This document shows, piece by piece, positions 22,323 through 32,946 of a stretch of 64,000 bases of DNA (the first letter of the stretch is position 1; every line of letters begins with the position of its first letter). Source of the DNA: Acephala macrosclerotiorum (taxonomy: Eukaryota; Ascomycota; Leotiomycetes; Helotiales; Mollisiaceae); assembly GCA_014904845.1 (NCBI GenBank), contig MU119311.1, positions 62,001 to 126,000 of the forward strand. The letters run 5' to 3'. The position numbers and the translations under genes are program-made. A model generated the notes under the pieces. The model ran no database searches. It saw only the letters and a list, made by a program, of their open reading frames with translations, and had not been told where the DNA came from.

Positions 22323-22414
22323 ATTTGTATGCAAAGGTACATAAAATTATGAGCGCTAGTTAAGCGAATCTCCTTTGCTTAGCGTTGGGACATGTCTCAC
22401 CAGCGCAAGGGATA
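22285..22414. repeat. Right terminal inverted repeat of piggyBac-type element
   Basis: Reverse complement of 20349-20478. Its inner part overlaps the last codons of the transposase relic. Confidence 0.8.
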
Positions 22415-23878
22415 AAAGTTGCGACATATCTGAGAATAGCAGGTTGTTAGCCTGGTCTTGGATGCAGACAGCTCTCGGAAGCAGTATACTGTGAAGATAG
22501 TTGATGCAGATTGGGACGAGTACCTACGTTGGTCAAGCGACTCGATCGTGGTCTTTGAAAAGGCAATAGCGACTCCGAGGAGTTATAAAATGATCGATTA
22601 TCAGCTTGAGAATCACGGGCTGACTGATGGATTGTAAATTTTAGGCAGCAAAGCACCGCCGAAAAGCCGCATATTGCTGCCTTGCTGCCTTATACTAGAC
22701 ATACGCGCCTCTGGCAGGCATGCTGATGCGGGGCAGTATATGCATTCAGTGATTAAGCTGGAAAACTCAAAGAAGGGGAAAAGTATGAGGTGATCTCCAT
22801 TTTGCCCTTCAAAGTCAATGTTCTGGGCTCCTTCATATTTGGTACAAGTGGCTCTGGGCGAGAATCACCGGAAAAGCTCTTAAATAGGTGCTGAAACGTT
22901 TTGTCGCTTGTTCTCGGCCGCCAATCACTCTCAGGTCATCTCGGCTCACCAAGCCCACTTGACTAAATCTGGGAAGAACTTATCATCTCGTCAGAAGTTG
23001 ACTGTCTTGAGAATCGCATTGCTGGGATAGTTGTAGTCCCAGTACCACGCTACACCCAAATAGGTATGGCCGACCCTGGGCTGGCTTGGTACTTTTAAGT
23101 TTCTTCATCGACACGACATCTCCAACTTTCCTTCAACAAAATATTATGCAAACATCAAGCAAACATCAATTAAATCACAGAACGCCACTCTCCATTTATG
23201 TTCAATCCAATGCATCTCGTCATTCCAATTCGCCGCGAGTCCCTGTCGAGCAAACTGCGTTACTGAGTTCTCAATCCGAACCTCCAAAAGGAGACTTTAA
23301 CATCGAGAGATGGTCACCAGGTCGACCCCTCAGAGCCTACTAACATAGATCCGCAGGGCTTTTATTTGAATATCAATGGTTAAGGGCCTCGAAGACACTA
23401 AATTCTCTGGGTTTTATCCCAAATCGCTCTCGACTAGAGAAAAGAGCGACGGAGGCTGCTTCACCGCTGCATCTTCAGTGCAGACCACCACTGGAAGCGC
23501 CCGGAAGGATCGAACTGTACGATTATCATTGGTATCACACCATAGCTTCAGCAGCACCTATTACCTCTTTACGCCGCCAACAGCCGTGGAGTTACAATTA
23601 CCTTGAGCACGTGGTTCAGTCACGTGCATCACCGAAAACCGACATGGAAAGGACGAAGGAATCACGACGCTCCCACACAAAGGGCATTCTGAGGATTCCC
23701 TTGTTGTATTGAAAAGTCGAGTGATTTTCAAGTGGGTGAAGAAAGGTATATGTGGTGGTTACCACTTTATCCCACTACCCCGCCCTCCACCTAAGTCATC
23801 CTAAAACTCTTGTGCCCAGACATCCAATTGCCCATGTCACCTGTCTCTTGAAGCTCGCTGTCTCCTTTACTGTAGCTT
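22415..23878. other. Intergenic with unidentified protein-like fragments
   Basis: A plus-strand frame at 22440-22637 (66 codons, no ATG) reads like protein, including QYTVKIVDADWDEYLRW and SYKMIDYQLENHGL, and ends in TAA. On the minus strand about 22750-23070 also reads protein-like but with several TGA and TAG codons. Neither matches a family I know. 23086-23606 has two short plus-strand frames without motifs. Confidence 0.3.
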
Positions 23879-24247
23879 TTATGGCTTTTGTTCATTCTCA
23901 TTCTTCTGTACAGGAACGTGGGTGATGAACATCAAGCATCCAGTTTTCGAGAAGAATGGCCCATGTACCATTCCAGGGTTTCGATAAGCATAATATCCTT
24001 TCTGATACGTCAAGCCAGTCCTCTTGTCACCCAAATCTCCCTCGACGATGAATATCTCTTCAATGTAGTCATGCAGAGACTCTTTTGCGTCAAGAGATCC
24101 AGGTTGGTGGCGTTGAAGCAAAGTTCGGCGGCCGGTTGAGGGGTCTTCGTTGAGTATCATCTCTTCAATTTTCGCGCCGAGGGAGGCTTTGTCTAACCAT
24201 GTTCGACCGGGTGCTGAGATAGCATCATGAAACTCTAATTGTTCCAT
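23879..24247 (-). CDS. Cupin-domain protein (ChrR-like cupin)
   Basis: A 122-residue single-exon frame from ATG 24245-24247. A TTG 16 codons earlier is not a likely start. It has a single small cupin barrel: YIEEIFIVEGDLGDK near residue 65, followed by KGYYAYRNPGMVHGPFFSKT and G-C-L-M-F-I. The conserved E/H positions (E-E-I-F, V-H-G-P) are consistent with metal binding in the ChrR-type or cupin_7 group. No signal peptide. Substrate unknown. It is divergent from the MFS gene at 24776, and the tyrosinase follows, so a shared metabolic role is possible but unproven. Confidence 0.72.
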   Translation of the reverse strand: MEQLEFHDAISAPGRTWLDKASLGAKIEEMILNEDPSTGRRTLLQRHQPGSLDAKESLHDYIEEIFIVEGDLGDKRTGLTYQKGYYAYRNPGMVHGPFFSKTGCLMFITHVPVQKNENEQKP

Positions 24248-24775
24248 ATTGAGGGGCCTTTCTGAGGGAAAGAGTGATATGGGTTGGACTTTCAAGAGAG
24301 AGCAGGTGAATCGACTGGGCCTAAGGGCAGATCACTCTTCAATGTCTGTACTTGGCAACTGAGCTGAGCTCAAGTAGGGACGAATGATATACTCAACGAA
24401 TGTCGGGCATTTGTCAGCTACGTCATCGGCTATCAATATCACGAATCGAGTCTTTTGCAGGCAATTCGACGATTGTCAAAACAAGCTATGCCAAGTATTG
24501 GCAACGGCAATGGAAGTCCGCAACCGAGTACAGATGCTTATCCAGGGCCATCGGCTGTCGAAAGAGGAAACCAGAGTTATTCGCCTTCAGCGCGGAAAGG
24601 AGGCTAACGGATCTCCGCCGTGGCGCGAAGGTGCAGCTATCAACATCCGGTTATCGGCAGCTGTTCCGCGCTCGTTCCCCACTTTACTCAAACCTCACTT
24701 CAACCTCACATCTACTGCCTTCTCTTGAAATCCCTTCACGATGTCCTCGAATCTATCGAGAGGCGAGATATCATC
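24248..24775. promoter_or_regulatory. Divergent intergenic region of cupin and MFS genes
   Basis: A 528-bp gap between two divergent starts, so both promoters should lie here. Open frames run through it but look like 5' leader sequence. No specific site identified. Confidence 0.4.
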
Positions 24776-26248
24776 ATGTCAGAGCAGGAGAAGGGTCACC
24801 AACCACCAGTGGCTACAGAGCCTTCCGTGCCCTACAGCATATTTACCAATCGCCAAAAAGCAGTGATTGTAGCGACTGTGGCGGTGGCAGCAACCTTCTC
24901 TGGTTTCGCCTCGAATATCTACTTCCCAGCCATACCAACAATCGCTCTTGATTTGGGAGTGGCACCAGAATTGATCAATCTCACAGTCACTTCGTATATG
25001 ATCTTCCAAGGATTAGCGCCAACCATCTGGGGAGCAGTTGCTGATGTCCATGGACGGCGAGTGACTTACATCTGCACTTTCGTCGTACTCATCGGAGCAT
25101 GCATAGGGCTGGCTGAGACGAAGCATTATTACCAACTGGTCATCTTACGATGTCTCCAGAGTGCAGGGAGTGCCAGCACGATTGCAATTGGAGCCGGAGT
25201 CATTGGCGACATTACCATCCGTGAAGAACGAGGAGGATACATGGGTATCTACCAAGCTGGACTCCTTTCGCCTGTTGCAGTCGGGCCAATTCTTGGAGGC
25301 ATCTTCTCACAGACCCTGGGGTGGCATGCTATTTTCTGGTTCCTAGCCATCTATGCTGCCATTTTCCTCATGTTTCTTACCATCGTCCTGCCTGAGACGT
25401 TGCGATCAATGGTAGGCAATGGTTCGTTACCAGCAAAAGGTCTTTCGAATTCTCTGCTGGGATACATGCAGCGTCGGAAACTGCCCCCAGTAGATCCCGA
25501 GACCTTGAATCGCACAACCACCTCCATCTCAATTCGAAAAGCGCTCCCGGTCGACTTCCTCGGACCGGTCAAAATTATTTTCACCATCGAATGCTCATTT
25601 GCCATCTTTTTCCTTGCAATCTACTACACCGTCTGGCAAATGAACATCTCGATCCTCTCAACTCTCTTCAAAGCCACGTACGGCCTGACCGAGCTCCAAA
25701 TCGGGTTGACATTCATCGGAAATGGAGCAGGCTGCGTGATTGGCACCCTCACCACTGGGAAGTTTCTCGATTTTGACTACAGAAGAGTCAAGAAGTCGTT
25801 CACTGGCAATCCAGAAGATTTCCCCCTCGAAAAAGCCCGTCTCCGAACCTTGTGGCTCTGGAGTGGCCTCCAACTAGCATCCATCTTGACTTTTGGCTGG
25901 ACACTAGAATACGATGTCCACATCTCTGTTCCTATCATATGTACGTTTGTCCTAGGATGGGCTGCAACTTCTATCATCAGTGTCGTGAATACATTTCTGG
26001 TTGATATATTTCCAAAGAAAGGCGCGAGTGCCACGGCGAGTTTGAATCTGGTGAGGTGTTTGATGGGCGCTGGTGGTACGGCGGCGGTGTTGCCTATTGT
26101 TAATGCGATTGGGATTGGATGGACATTTACGTTGTTGACGGGGATTATGGTACTGACTTTGGGTTTGGTCTGGTGCCAGATGAGATGGGGAGGGAAGTGG
26201 AGGAAGAGAAGACAGGATAAGGAGATGGCTGCTTTGGATTCGATATGA
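24776..26248 (+). CDS. MFS transporter, DHA1 / QDR-like
   Basis: A 490-residue single-exon frame from ATG 24776. The frame is open 52 codons further upstream, but that part looks like leader sequence, while MSEQEKGHQPP is a typical acidic cytoplasmic start. Twelve membrane segments are apparent. The first loop holds SGFASNIYFPAIPTIALDLG and the TM2-3 loop holds WGAVADVHGRRVTYI, the MFS motif A. The long central loop (about residues 205-260) is hydrophilic. FASNIYFPAIP with the G-L-x-P-T-I-W stretch resembles the quinidine-resistance (Qdr) group of drug:H+ antiporters, plasma membrane. The substrate cannot be read from sequence. Neighbours are a cupin and a tyrosinase. Confidence 0.85.
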   Translation: MSEQEKGHQPPVATEPSVPYSIFTNRQKAVIVATVAVAATFSGFASNIYFPAIPTIALDLGVAPELINLTVTSYMIFQGLAPTIWGAVADVHGRRVTYICTFVVLIGACIGLAETKHYYQLVILRCLQSAGSASTIAIGAGVIGDITIREERGGYMGIYQAGLLSPVAVGPILGGIFSQTLGWHAIFWFLAIYAAIFLMFLTIVLPETLRSMVGNGSLPAKGLSNSLLGYMQRRKLPPVDPETLNRTTTSISIRKALPVDFLGPVKIIFTIECSFAIFFLAIYYTVWQMNISILSTLFKATYGLTELQIGLTFIGNGAGCVIGTLTTGKFLDFDYRRVKKSFTGNPEDFPLEKARLRTLWLWSGLQLASILTFGWTLEYDVHISVPIICTFVLGWAATSIISVVNTFLVDIFPKKGASATASLNLVRCLMGAGGTAAVLPIVNAIGIGWTFTLLTGIMVLTLGLVWCQMRWGGKWRKRRQDKEMAALDSI

Positions 26249-26641
26249 GAGGAGGAAAGTGTATCGCGATGGATCAGCCCACAGCGTCACGTTTTGAGAA
26301 AATACACCGTGGTATGTGATTATGGTGGAGGAATCTAAGCGGAAGAATGCGGGGCTCACGAAGCGCTACGGGTCTATCCGGGCATTCCTGAGCCGAACAA
26401 GGGGTAGCCGATTCAGACGAATCAGAGACACATGTACCCGTCTCATCTTTGAATGGGAGGCATGTGCATTTAGGGTCGAAAGCATCTCGAGGAATGCGTA
26501 TTGGAACTTTTGGGGACATCAACACCACAGATTAAATAAAGGCATCTCCCGTCCCATATACCAGACATCGTTCCGGGATTCCAGGGTCATTGTCAGAAAA
26601 AATCTCCTCCTGAAGTCAAGGACTCCTATCAAACAGCCAAA
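26249..26641. promoter_or_regulatory. Intergenic / promoter region of tyrosinase
   Basis: A 393-bp gap, with no gene called. Open frames on both strands are considered shadows. No clear TATA box. Confidence 0.35.
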
Positions 26642-28458
26642 ATGCCACCCAAAAAGGCTAAGGCCGCCGCAGCTCCGGTTCTGCGCCTTCGCAGATCTCT
26701 TCAGGTCATGTGGCAGGAATATCTCACAGATATCCCGGAGAAGCAAAAGCCCATCAATGACCTCGTTCGTGCCTGGTATGGCATCACTCAGCTTCCTCCG
26801 AATCACGAGAACTCATTCTTCACGATCGGTGGCTACCATGGGGAGCCGTTTCGAGGCGCTGGCTACGGAAGCTCTGCTGTAAGTCGTCTCCCATCCTAGT
26901 CGGAAGCGTGGCTTTTTGCTAACTGTATCATCAGTGGTGGGGTGGTTGGTGCAATCATGGAAATGTCCTCTTCCCAACCTGGCACAGGGCCTATATGATG
27001 CGAATTGAAAACGCTCTTCGCAGCATCAAAGGGTGTGAGAACGTAACAATGCCATATTGGGACGAAACGAGCGAGGAAACACTAAAGTCTGGTGTCCCAA
27101 CCATCTTCCTCTGGGAGAAGTTCCCTCATCCAGACTTCCCCGAACCAATCGACAACCCACTCTTCTCCTACGAATTCCCTGTAAATATCACCGACAATGT
27201 CGATCCGAACCACCTGTACACCAAAGCCAAGACCTACAAGACGGTTCGATATCCATTGTCGGGACTAGTTGGGACAGAGAAGGTTATGAATGCCTCGGCT
27301 GCGCATAATGCACAATTCACAGCTGCTGAAGCCTCTACAGCTCTGAACTCTAATGTGCGTAATTGGTTGGGCCAAGAGATTGAGGTCACGGTCAAGGGGA
27401 AGAAGACGAATATTAAGACGGGGACTTTCAAGAAGTTTGATGAGTGCTTGAGAGCACCTAACTTTACGGTCTTCAGTAACACTACTTCTGCTGGAGCCGT
27501 AAGTGTCCCCTCTCTCATCTCCATATACACAAAGCAATCGGTCAAAATGTAACACATGAATATCCTGGGAGCTAGGGAACATTCAAGAGCAACATCCTCT
27601 GAGCAGCAGGCTAATCTACCTGTTTAGTGGAATGACATCCACGAAGCTACAGACCACGCGGTCCCACTCGAGAGCCCACACAATGACATCCACTTAGCAG
27701 TCGGCGGTTTCGATGTCCCCAACCAAGGCGACTTTAGCCACGTATCCGGCGCCAATGGCGATATGGGAGAAAGCGATACCGCGGGACTCGATCCTATCTT
27801 CTACTTCCACCACTGCAATATCGATCGCTACTTCTGGGGATGGCAGTGCGCGCACAAATCAAAAGCTCACCTCGAGCTCACCCCAGAATTTGCGGGCACA
27901 AACACCGTTGACAGTCAAGGGCCGACACCAGGAATGGCAGGTGGAACTTGGTTGACTCTCGAGACGCCGCTCAGACCGTTCACAAATTCGGATGGAAGCG
28001 ACGTCCTCAGTACCGACATGGTCGATATCGAGCACCAGCTCGGCTACAAATACGAAACCATTCCCAAAGCAACCCCTAAGATCCCCGGACACGCAGCAGT
28101 GGCTTCCGTCCGCGTCAGCGGCGTGAACAAGAACCATATTTCTGGCTCTCATCAACTCGCCATCTGGGCGAAAGGACCAACTGGACTTCAGCTGGTTGGG
28201 ATGGAGTCCGTACTTAGCAGGTGGCATACTAGCGGGTGTAAGAATTGTCAGGCGAATGCTGATACTGTGCGCTGGATTCCGCTTCCTGGGATTGACCCAG
28301 AGGACGTGGATCATTCGAGAGTCATCACGCATATGGAGACTGGGAGGACAATTCCGAAGATTCCGAATGTGCATGAGGGGTTGCCAACGGGTGGTCCAAA
28401 GTCGAAGATTCATATTATTGGCAAAGGTCAAAAGTTTGCTGATGTGGTGAGGGAATAA
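26642..28458 (+). CDS. Tyrosinase (polyphenol oxidase), three exons
   Basis: A 543-residue type-3 copper oxidase that would hydroxylate or oxidise phenols to quinones, as in melanin synthesis. Exons are 26642-26878, 26935-27498 and 27628-28458. Introns of 56 and 129 bp both begin GTAAGT and keep phase 0. CuA: GGYHGEPF (His66), then CNHGNVLFPTWHR (His87, His96). The Cys85-x-His87 pair is the thioether-bridge motif of fungal tyrosinases. CuB: HNDIHLAVGG (His285, His289) and DPIFYFHHCNIDRYFW. A C-terminal region of about 150 residues resembles the tyrosinase_C lid that is removed to activate the enzyme. No signal peptide, so cytosolic as for classical fungal tyrosinases. No lesion seen. Confidence 0.9.
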
Positions 28459-29954
28459 GGAGATCGCTATAGTTTGATATGGGGTATGCGAGAAGGATGC
28501 TTGCCGTGATTGAATGCCTTTGCTCTGGTGGATTAATTTCACGGTCTTGAAATTCCCAATTCTCCGTCACGTCCTAGTGAGATACACTTGCGGTAGACGA
28601 ACGAAAGAGGAAGAGTGGTCGACCCCCTTATGTCACGTGCCTATGTGCTTTTCTCATTTACGAACCCTTTCTTCATGCATCAATTGCTAGGATCCCAGAG
28701 AGGAACTGCTCCGAATGTTCGTTGAATCAAGATGCAGCTCACAAATTATACTTTACCCTAGCAAGAGACAATCCTCGAGCGCTGAGCACAGCCACTTCCC
28801 TAGCCGCACCAATGCGGGATAGGCAAGACTCCAATATCCAACAAGTGCGCTCCTACCCTCTTTGCCATCTCGCTCTGTCGCTAACCTCCTCGAAGTCGAT
28901 GTCTCGCTATCCTTAACACCTCTCGAACTCGATTCTCTTGAAAATCGTCCTTCGCCTCCTCACGCTCTCGAAACCCTCGGCGGGACATGGCCTCCATAAT
29001 CTCAATCCAGGCAGAGGAGATTTTTAGAGCTGTTGAGAATATACTCTAATGACGTAGCGACACCAGCAGGATACTGAAGGAGAAGGAGAAGCAAATGCTT
29101 AGCGGGGAAGATTATTAACGCATGAGGCTGATTTGAACACGAACCAGTTCTTATAGCAGTTGGACTCGTAAAATATTAAGGCTAATATTTATTATATTAC
29201 ATAGAAACTTATCAGTTATACTTGTTCGACTTGAGTCTCATTAGGTTAGACGAACATGAGGCGCAGCTAGAATACCACAAAATATCAGTTGAAAAACGCC
29301 AAGTGCAAATGAAGTTGTTGGTTTTGCAGGCTAATTACTCGATTACCTCAAACGAGCACTGAAGCCATTTTCCTAGGGATAAGCACGTCTAACATGCTTG
29401 CCCATTTTCAGCTGCACCCAAGGCACATTATCGTACCTGCCTTCGGAAACAGAGCATTAAATTAAAACCACGCATCTTAAGACTCCTGGCCCATGCTGGA
29501 GGTGGAATGAGCTCGTCGGGCAAGGGAGGAAATGCAGAAAGCGGCACATATTAAAACAGTAGCGATGGCACAGCAGCAATGGCACAGCATCAACAGCGAT
29601 GCAGCTGCGGCTTGTGTTCAGGAGTTGTAAGGGGGCTCCTGAGGTATTTAGGATAGGTTAGATTGATCTGTAGCTTGTCTCAGAGGGCTATGTATTCTAT
29701 GATTAAATGAAGTAATTAATTAATCACTTGGTTGGATAATTTTCGCTATTACACAGTTTGCATATACGGTATGTTAAGAAGATACTGCGACGGGTCACTT
29801 GTGGCGAATTCGTCTATAAAAGCTATGCCTTTCGCACTCCTATGGCATTTTAATCCAATCTCAAAGCACTAAATTTCAAAAACTTTGCCTTTACTCATTT
29901 GCTCTCATTCATCAACCAAGACGATCTCTCATCATCAAACTTTTTCAAGTTGCT
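28459..29954. other. Intergenic; promoter of the secreted-protein gene at its right end
   Basis: No gene recognised. It contains a short AT-rich stretch near 29160-29220. A TATA box lies at 29815-29821, with a CT-rich leader before ATG 29955. Confidence 0.45.
29815..29821 (+). promoter_or_regulatory. TATA box of the secreted-protein gene
   Basis: TATAAAA 134 bp upstream of ATG 29955, followed by a pyrimidine-rich leader as in strongly expressed fungal genes. Confidence 0.5.
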
Positions 29955-30320
29955 ATGACTTCCACAAGATCTCTTGTCGTGAGCATTGCTTCTCTTCTTC
30001 TCATCGGAACCAACACTGTCACCGCTCTGCCAGCTCTCGAGTCTGAGCAGTTTCTCCCAAACCTAGCTGTCCTCATCCGTGAGGATGACTATTCATACAA
30101 TCACTCTGAGACGATAGCTGCATCCATCCGTTCTAACGCTATGTCCTTTGGACTTGCGAAGCATTCCAACGCCAAAGTGCAGGCTTGCGCTACATTATCC
30201 TGCACAGACTGCAGGATCATCTGGGATGGGGGCTTTTCTTCAAACAGCGCCTGCATTCCAGCCGACAAGATGGCTTGTCTTATTATCTCGAACCTCGATG
30301 ACGCGAATGTCCAGTTCTAG
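29955..30320 (+). CDS. Small secreted cysteine-rich protein, probably truncated by TAG
   Basis: A 121-residue frame with a clear signal peptide (residues 1 to about 24: basic start, SLVVSIASLLLIGTNTVTAL), so secreted. The mature part has five cysteines, including ACATLSCTDCRIIWDGG, and resembles fungal cysteine-rich effector-like proteins. It stops at TAG 30318-30320. The same frame then stays open for 36 codons, with two more cysteines (FRGCGDGE and HTAC) and a typical terminal Cys before TAA 30429-30431. The likely original protein is therefore about 158 residues. The TAG could be a CAG or TGG changed by RIP-type mutation. No intron fits. No known family. Confidence 0.65.
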   Translation: MTSTRSLVVSIASLLLIGTNTVTALPALESEQFLPNLAVLIREDDYSYNHSETIAASIRSNAMSFGLAKHSNAKVQACATLSCTDCRIIWDGGFSSNSACIPADKMACLIISNLDDANVQF

Positions 30321-30431
30321 AACCACGCTGCTTATAACGGAGCAGACACCGTCTTTAGAGGCTGCGGCGATGGGGAACAACACAGGAGCGCCCCCGGAAC
30401 AAACTCTCTCGGCGTCCACACAGCGTGTTAA

Positions 30432-31289
30432 TTACGTTTCACTGGCTTCCTAAGACTTGATATGGGCGGGGAAAGGATTGGAAAGGGATTGTAAAGAGGG
30501 GAAGGGGTGGAAATGGGGATGGAAAAGGGGGTGGAAAGTAAGAGGATATTTTAACGTCGCGTGGATTTCTTTTTGAGCAATAGGGCTAACCCTAACACAC
30601 AATAATTTCTGCTTTTTAATTGGCTGTTTTATTTCGCTGTGAAATTAATGCAATTGAGACCTAACTCTGCCCTCCATGCCTAAAACAAAGAGCGCAAACG
30701 TTTTGACCCACGGTTCGCTTACGTTTACTTAAACCGTGCCATTGATGCTCTTGACACAGCAACAGAAACTAGCTATGTTAATACATGCCTCAATACCAGA
30801 AGGGGGTCATCAGATATTTCAAGAATCGACTGTCTGATTATGCATTGAGAGGCAAGCGTTGGCCTACGGTTGCAGACCGCTACCTTTCCAATTATCCGTA
30901 TACTCCAGATTGGCCGAGACAATAACGTGTGTGCTCCCTGCATCCTCTGCAACCCCTTCGGTGCTGAATACTTGTAAAGCTACGATAATTCAATAAAATC
31001 TGTCAGCTTGAAGGCAATAGCCGACACGGTTCAGAATATCTACCCTGAGCTAGTTCGTGTCTGCGCCGCTTTCAGCGACAATGGGGGGACGACATGTGCT
31101 AGGCGTGTGGCGTCATGACCAGAGGATAACTTACTATTAAGTTACAACTTTCCTAGGAAATTTGTTCGAGGAGTTATGGTGTATAATATATACACTCGTA
31201 TGCCATCTCATGCAAAAGCTGTGCTTGCGATTTGGTTTGCGCAAATAAAAGTGCGCAGATAAAAGTGCCCAATCAGAGTGCCCAGTCAA
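30432..31289. other. Intergenic with G-rich tract
   Basis: No gene recognised. The G-rich tract 30463-30545 lies at the left end. Confidence 0.45.
30463..30545 (+). repeat. G-rich purine tract
   Basis: Almost entirely G and A, with several runs of four or five G. It lies just downstream of the secreted-protein frame. It could form a G-quadruplex, but loops of 7-8 bases make this marginal. Confidence 0.5.
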
Positions 31290-31960
31290 AGTGCCCAATA
31301 AATCTTCCCAAAATGGTTCTCATGATATGCCAAGGAAAGCGGAGTCAGACTATAACCGCACATCTAATGGGGAGGATGTCTTAGAAGGTGAGGAACAATA
31401 TAAATGACAAGATGAAGAAGACGATAAAAAGAACTCAGACCAAGATACCACAGAAGCCGAGCCAGACAAGCTCTTCGAAAGGGCGAAAAACCTGCTAAAA
31501 GAGGTATATTCAGGGATCTGGATAACTCCACTAAGTGATGCAGAGTCCCATGAAGCGTGCGACGAGTTTATTCTTCGGGTATCAAGCGAGTTCATTTACT
31601 GTTCGAATAAGATCGAGGATGCCGGAATGGACTACTAGACTACCATTGGTGAAAGTAGTTTAATCAGATAGTACTCAATTCGCAATGGAAGAGTTTGACT
31701 TTGAAGAGGATAATAGCTTTGTAGTTCGAGGGCGCGGTCTAGAGGCTGAGGGGGGACATGTGATTTCTAAAGCAAAAAAATAGAAAGAGTATACTAGGGC
31801 TCAATCAAAACTGGAGGTTAAGCAATATGTTTTTACTTTAGAGTACATAATAAAAAACATGGTCTTGGAGAACGAACCATTCTAATAACAATGAAGGCTT
31901 TAATTTATGACTTTAACACGGATATTCAAAAAACTATTAAAACCAAAACTGTCGATCTCT
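31290..31960 (+). pseudogene. Fic/DOC-family protein relic (N-terminal part)
   Basis: A plus-strand frame from about 31293 encodes an acidic, Asp/Glu/Lys-rich leader broken by a TGA. It continues to LFERAKNLLKEVYSGIW and EFIYCSNKIEDAGMDY, then TAG at about 31636. F-x-Y-x-S-N-x-I-E-x-A-G is the conserved entry to Fic domains, which transfer AMP or similar groups to protein hydroxyls. Further on, EVKQYVFTLEYIIKNMVLEN and E-P-F resemble the next Fic helices, then stops follow. The catalytic H-P-F-x-x-G-N-G-R loop is not found. The sequence dissolves into an AT island at about 31780. Clearly non-functional. The family call rests on one motif plus its follow-up helix. Confidence 0.5.
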
Positions 31961-32560
31961 TTTTTCTTACTACTAAGTATTGTTATAAATTGTTAGTATT
32001 TATCCATTTCTCGTCGACAACGGACGGATGTGTCGATTACTACTAAAGGCAATTCTCATGAAATACGCCGCGGTTATAATTACTTTTAAAAAAACGGATA
32101 TTAAAGAATTTAACATTTTTCAATTGCAATAAACGCATCGAATATTGAATAAATACTCGGAGGTAAAGAGACGGCAATTGTTCTCGGATTAAACTAGTAA
32201 TATTAGTTTTGAAAAAATTTATAGCGACGTTAGAAAATTTGAAAAATAAATTGAAAAATGTCGAAATACGATTACAAAAATTAAAAATTTATTAATTTGA
32301 CTAGGAATTTAAATTTAATAAATAATAAACTAATAAAATAAATATAATAATTTAATAAATCGTAAAAAATACGAAAATTAATATTATTTTAATAATTAAT
32401 TTTTTAAAATTAAAAAAATATTTATAATTTATTATTTTAAAAACTATTTATTATATAATTTATATAAATTAATTAAATATACGTATTTTAATTGGTAATT
32501 AAAATACGCGTTTTAACTTAATATAGTATTAACGTAGGGGTACGTATTATGTACCTTCAA
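31780..32560. repeat. AT island (RIP-like)
   Basis: Nearly all A/T, densest at 32280-32530. Many of the remaining G and C sit in CG pairs. It swallows the Fic relic on its left and ends about 390 bp before the GMC gene. Confidence 0.75.
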
Positions 32561-32946
32561 TTTGAGCCAATTAGAGTGCGAAGATTCAAGTTTAGTAAGT
32601 GCATATGCATTGGGCCTGCAAAAAAAGGCGCGTCTTTGTAGTGGTTGCTATTAGCGAGACAGGACCCGAGCCCGAGGTGCCAGCGCCTGTCAGCGTCAGA
32701 TTTTCCATTTCGGGCTCTGTTGTTAATAATCTTGCCGCAGCTACACCTACGACACTTCGTGTTCCACCACCCAATAACCAGCATTAAACAAAACAACGGA
32801 ATTAGAGAACCATCTCGCTTCTCCATGTATTTAAGAGACAGAATTTCCATTTTTGAATTTAGTTCCCTTTGAAATACTCCAGTGTTTCTCCTGGACGGAC
32901 ATTGAAAGATACAGCACCTCAACAATTCACTTGACGCGCATCCACG

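Larger units (their letters stand above)
20349..22414 (+). mobile_element. piggyBac-type DNA transposon, degenerate, with long TIRs
   Basis: A 2.07-kb element bounded by nearly identical inverted repeats of about 130 bp, enclosing a decayed DDE transposase of the piggyBac class. Both TIRs start TATCCCTTGCGCTGG at the outside. Each contains an internal TTAA (20400-20403 and 22360-22363) followed inward by CTAGCGCTCATAATTTTATG. A TTAA duplication exactly at the outer ends is not obvious, so the true ends may be the outer TATCCC or the inner TTAA. The two arms differ mainly by G/A and C/T transitions. A TATA box (20489-20497) precedes the transposase ATG at 20508. No intact transposase remains, so it cannot move alone. 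Confidence 0.8.

Noticed and set aside
30580..30600. Telomere-like CTAACCCTAACAC string
   Set aside because: Only about one and a half repeat units, so not evidence of a telomere.
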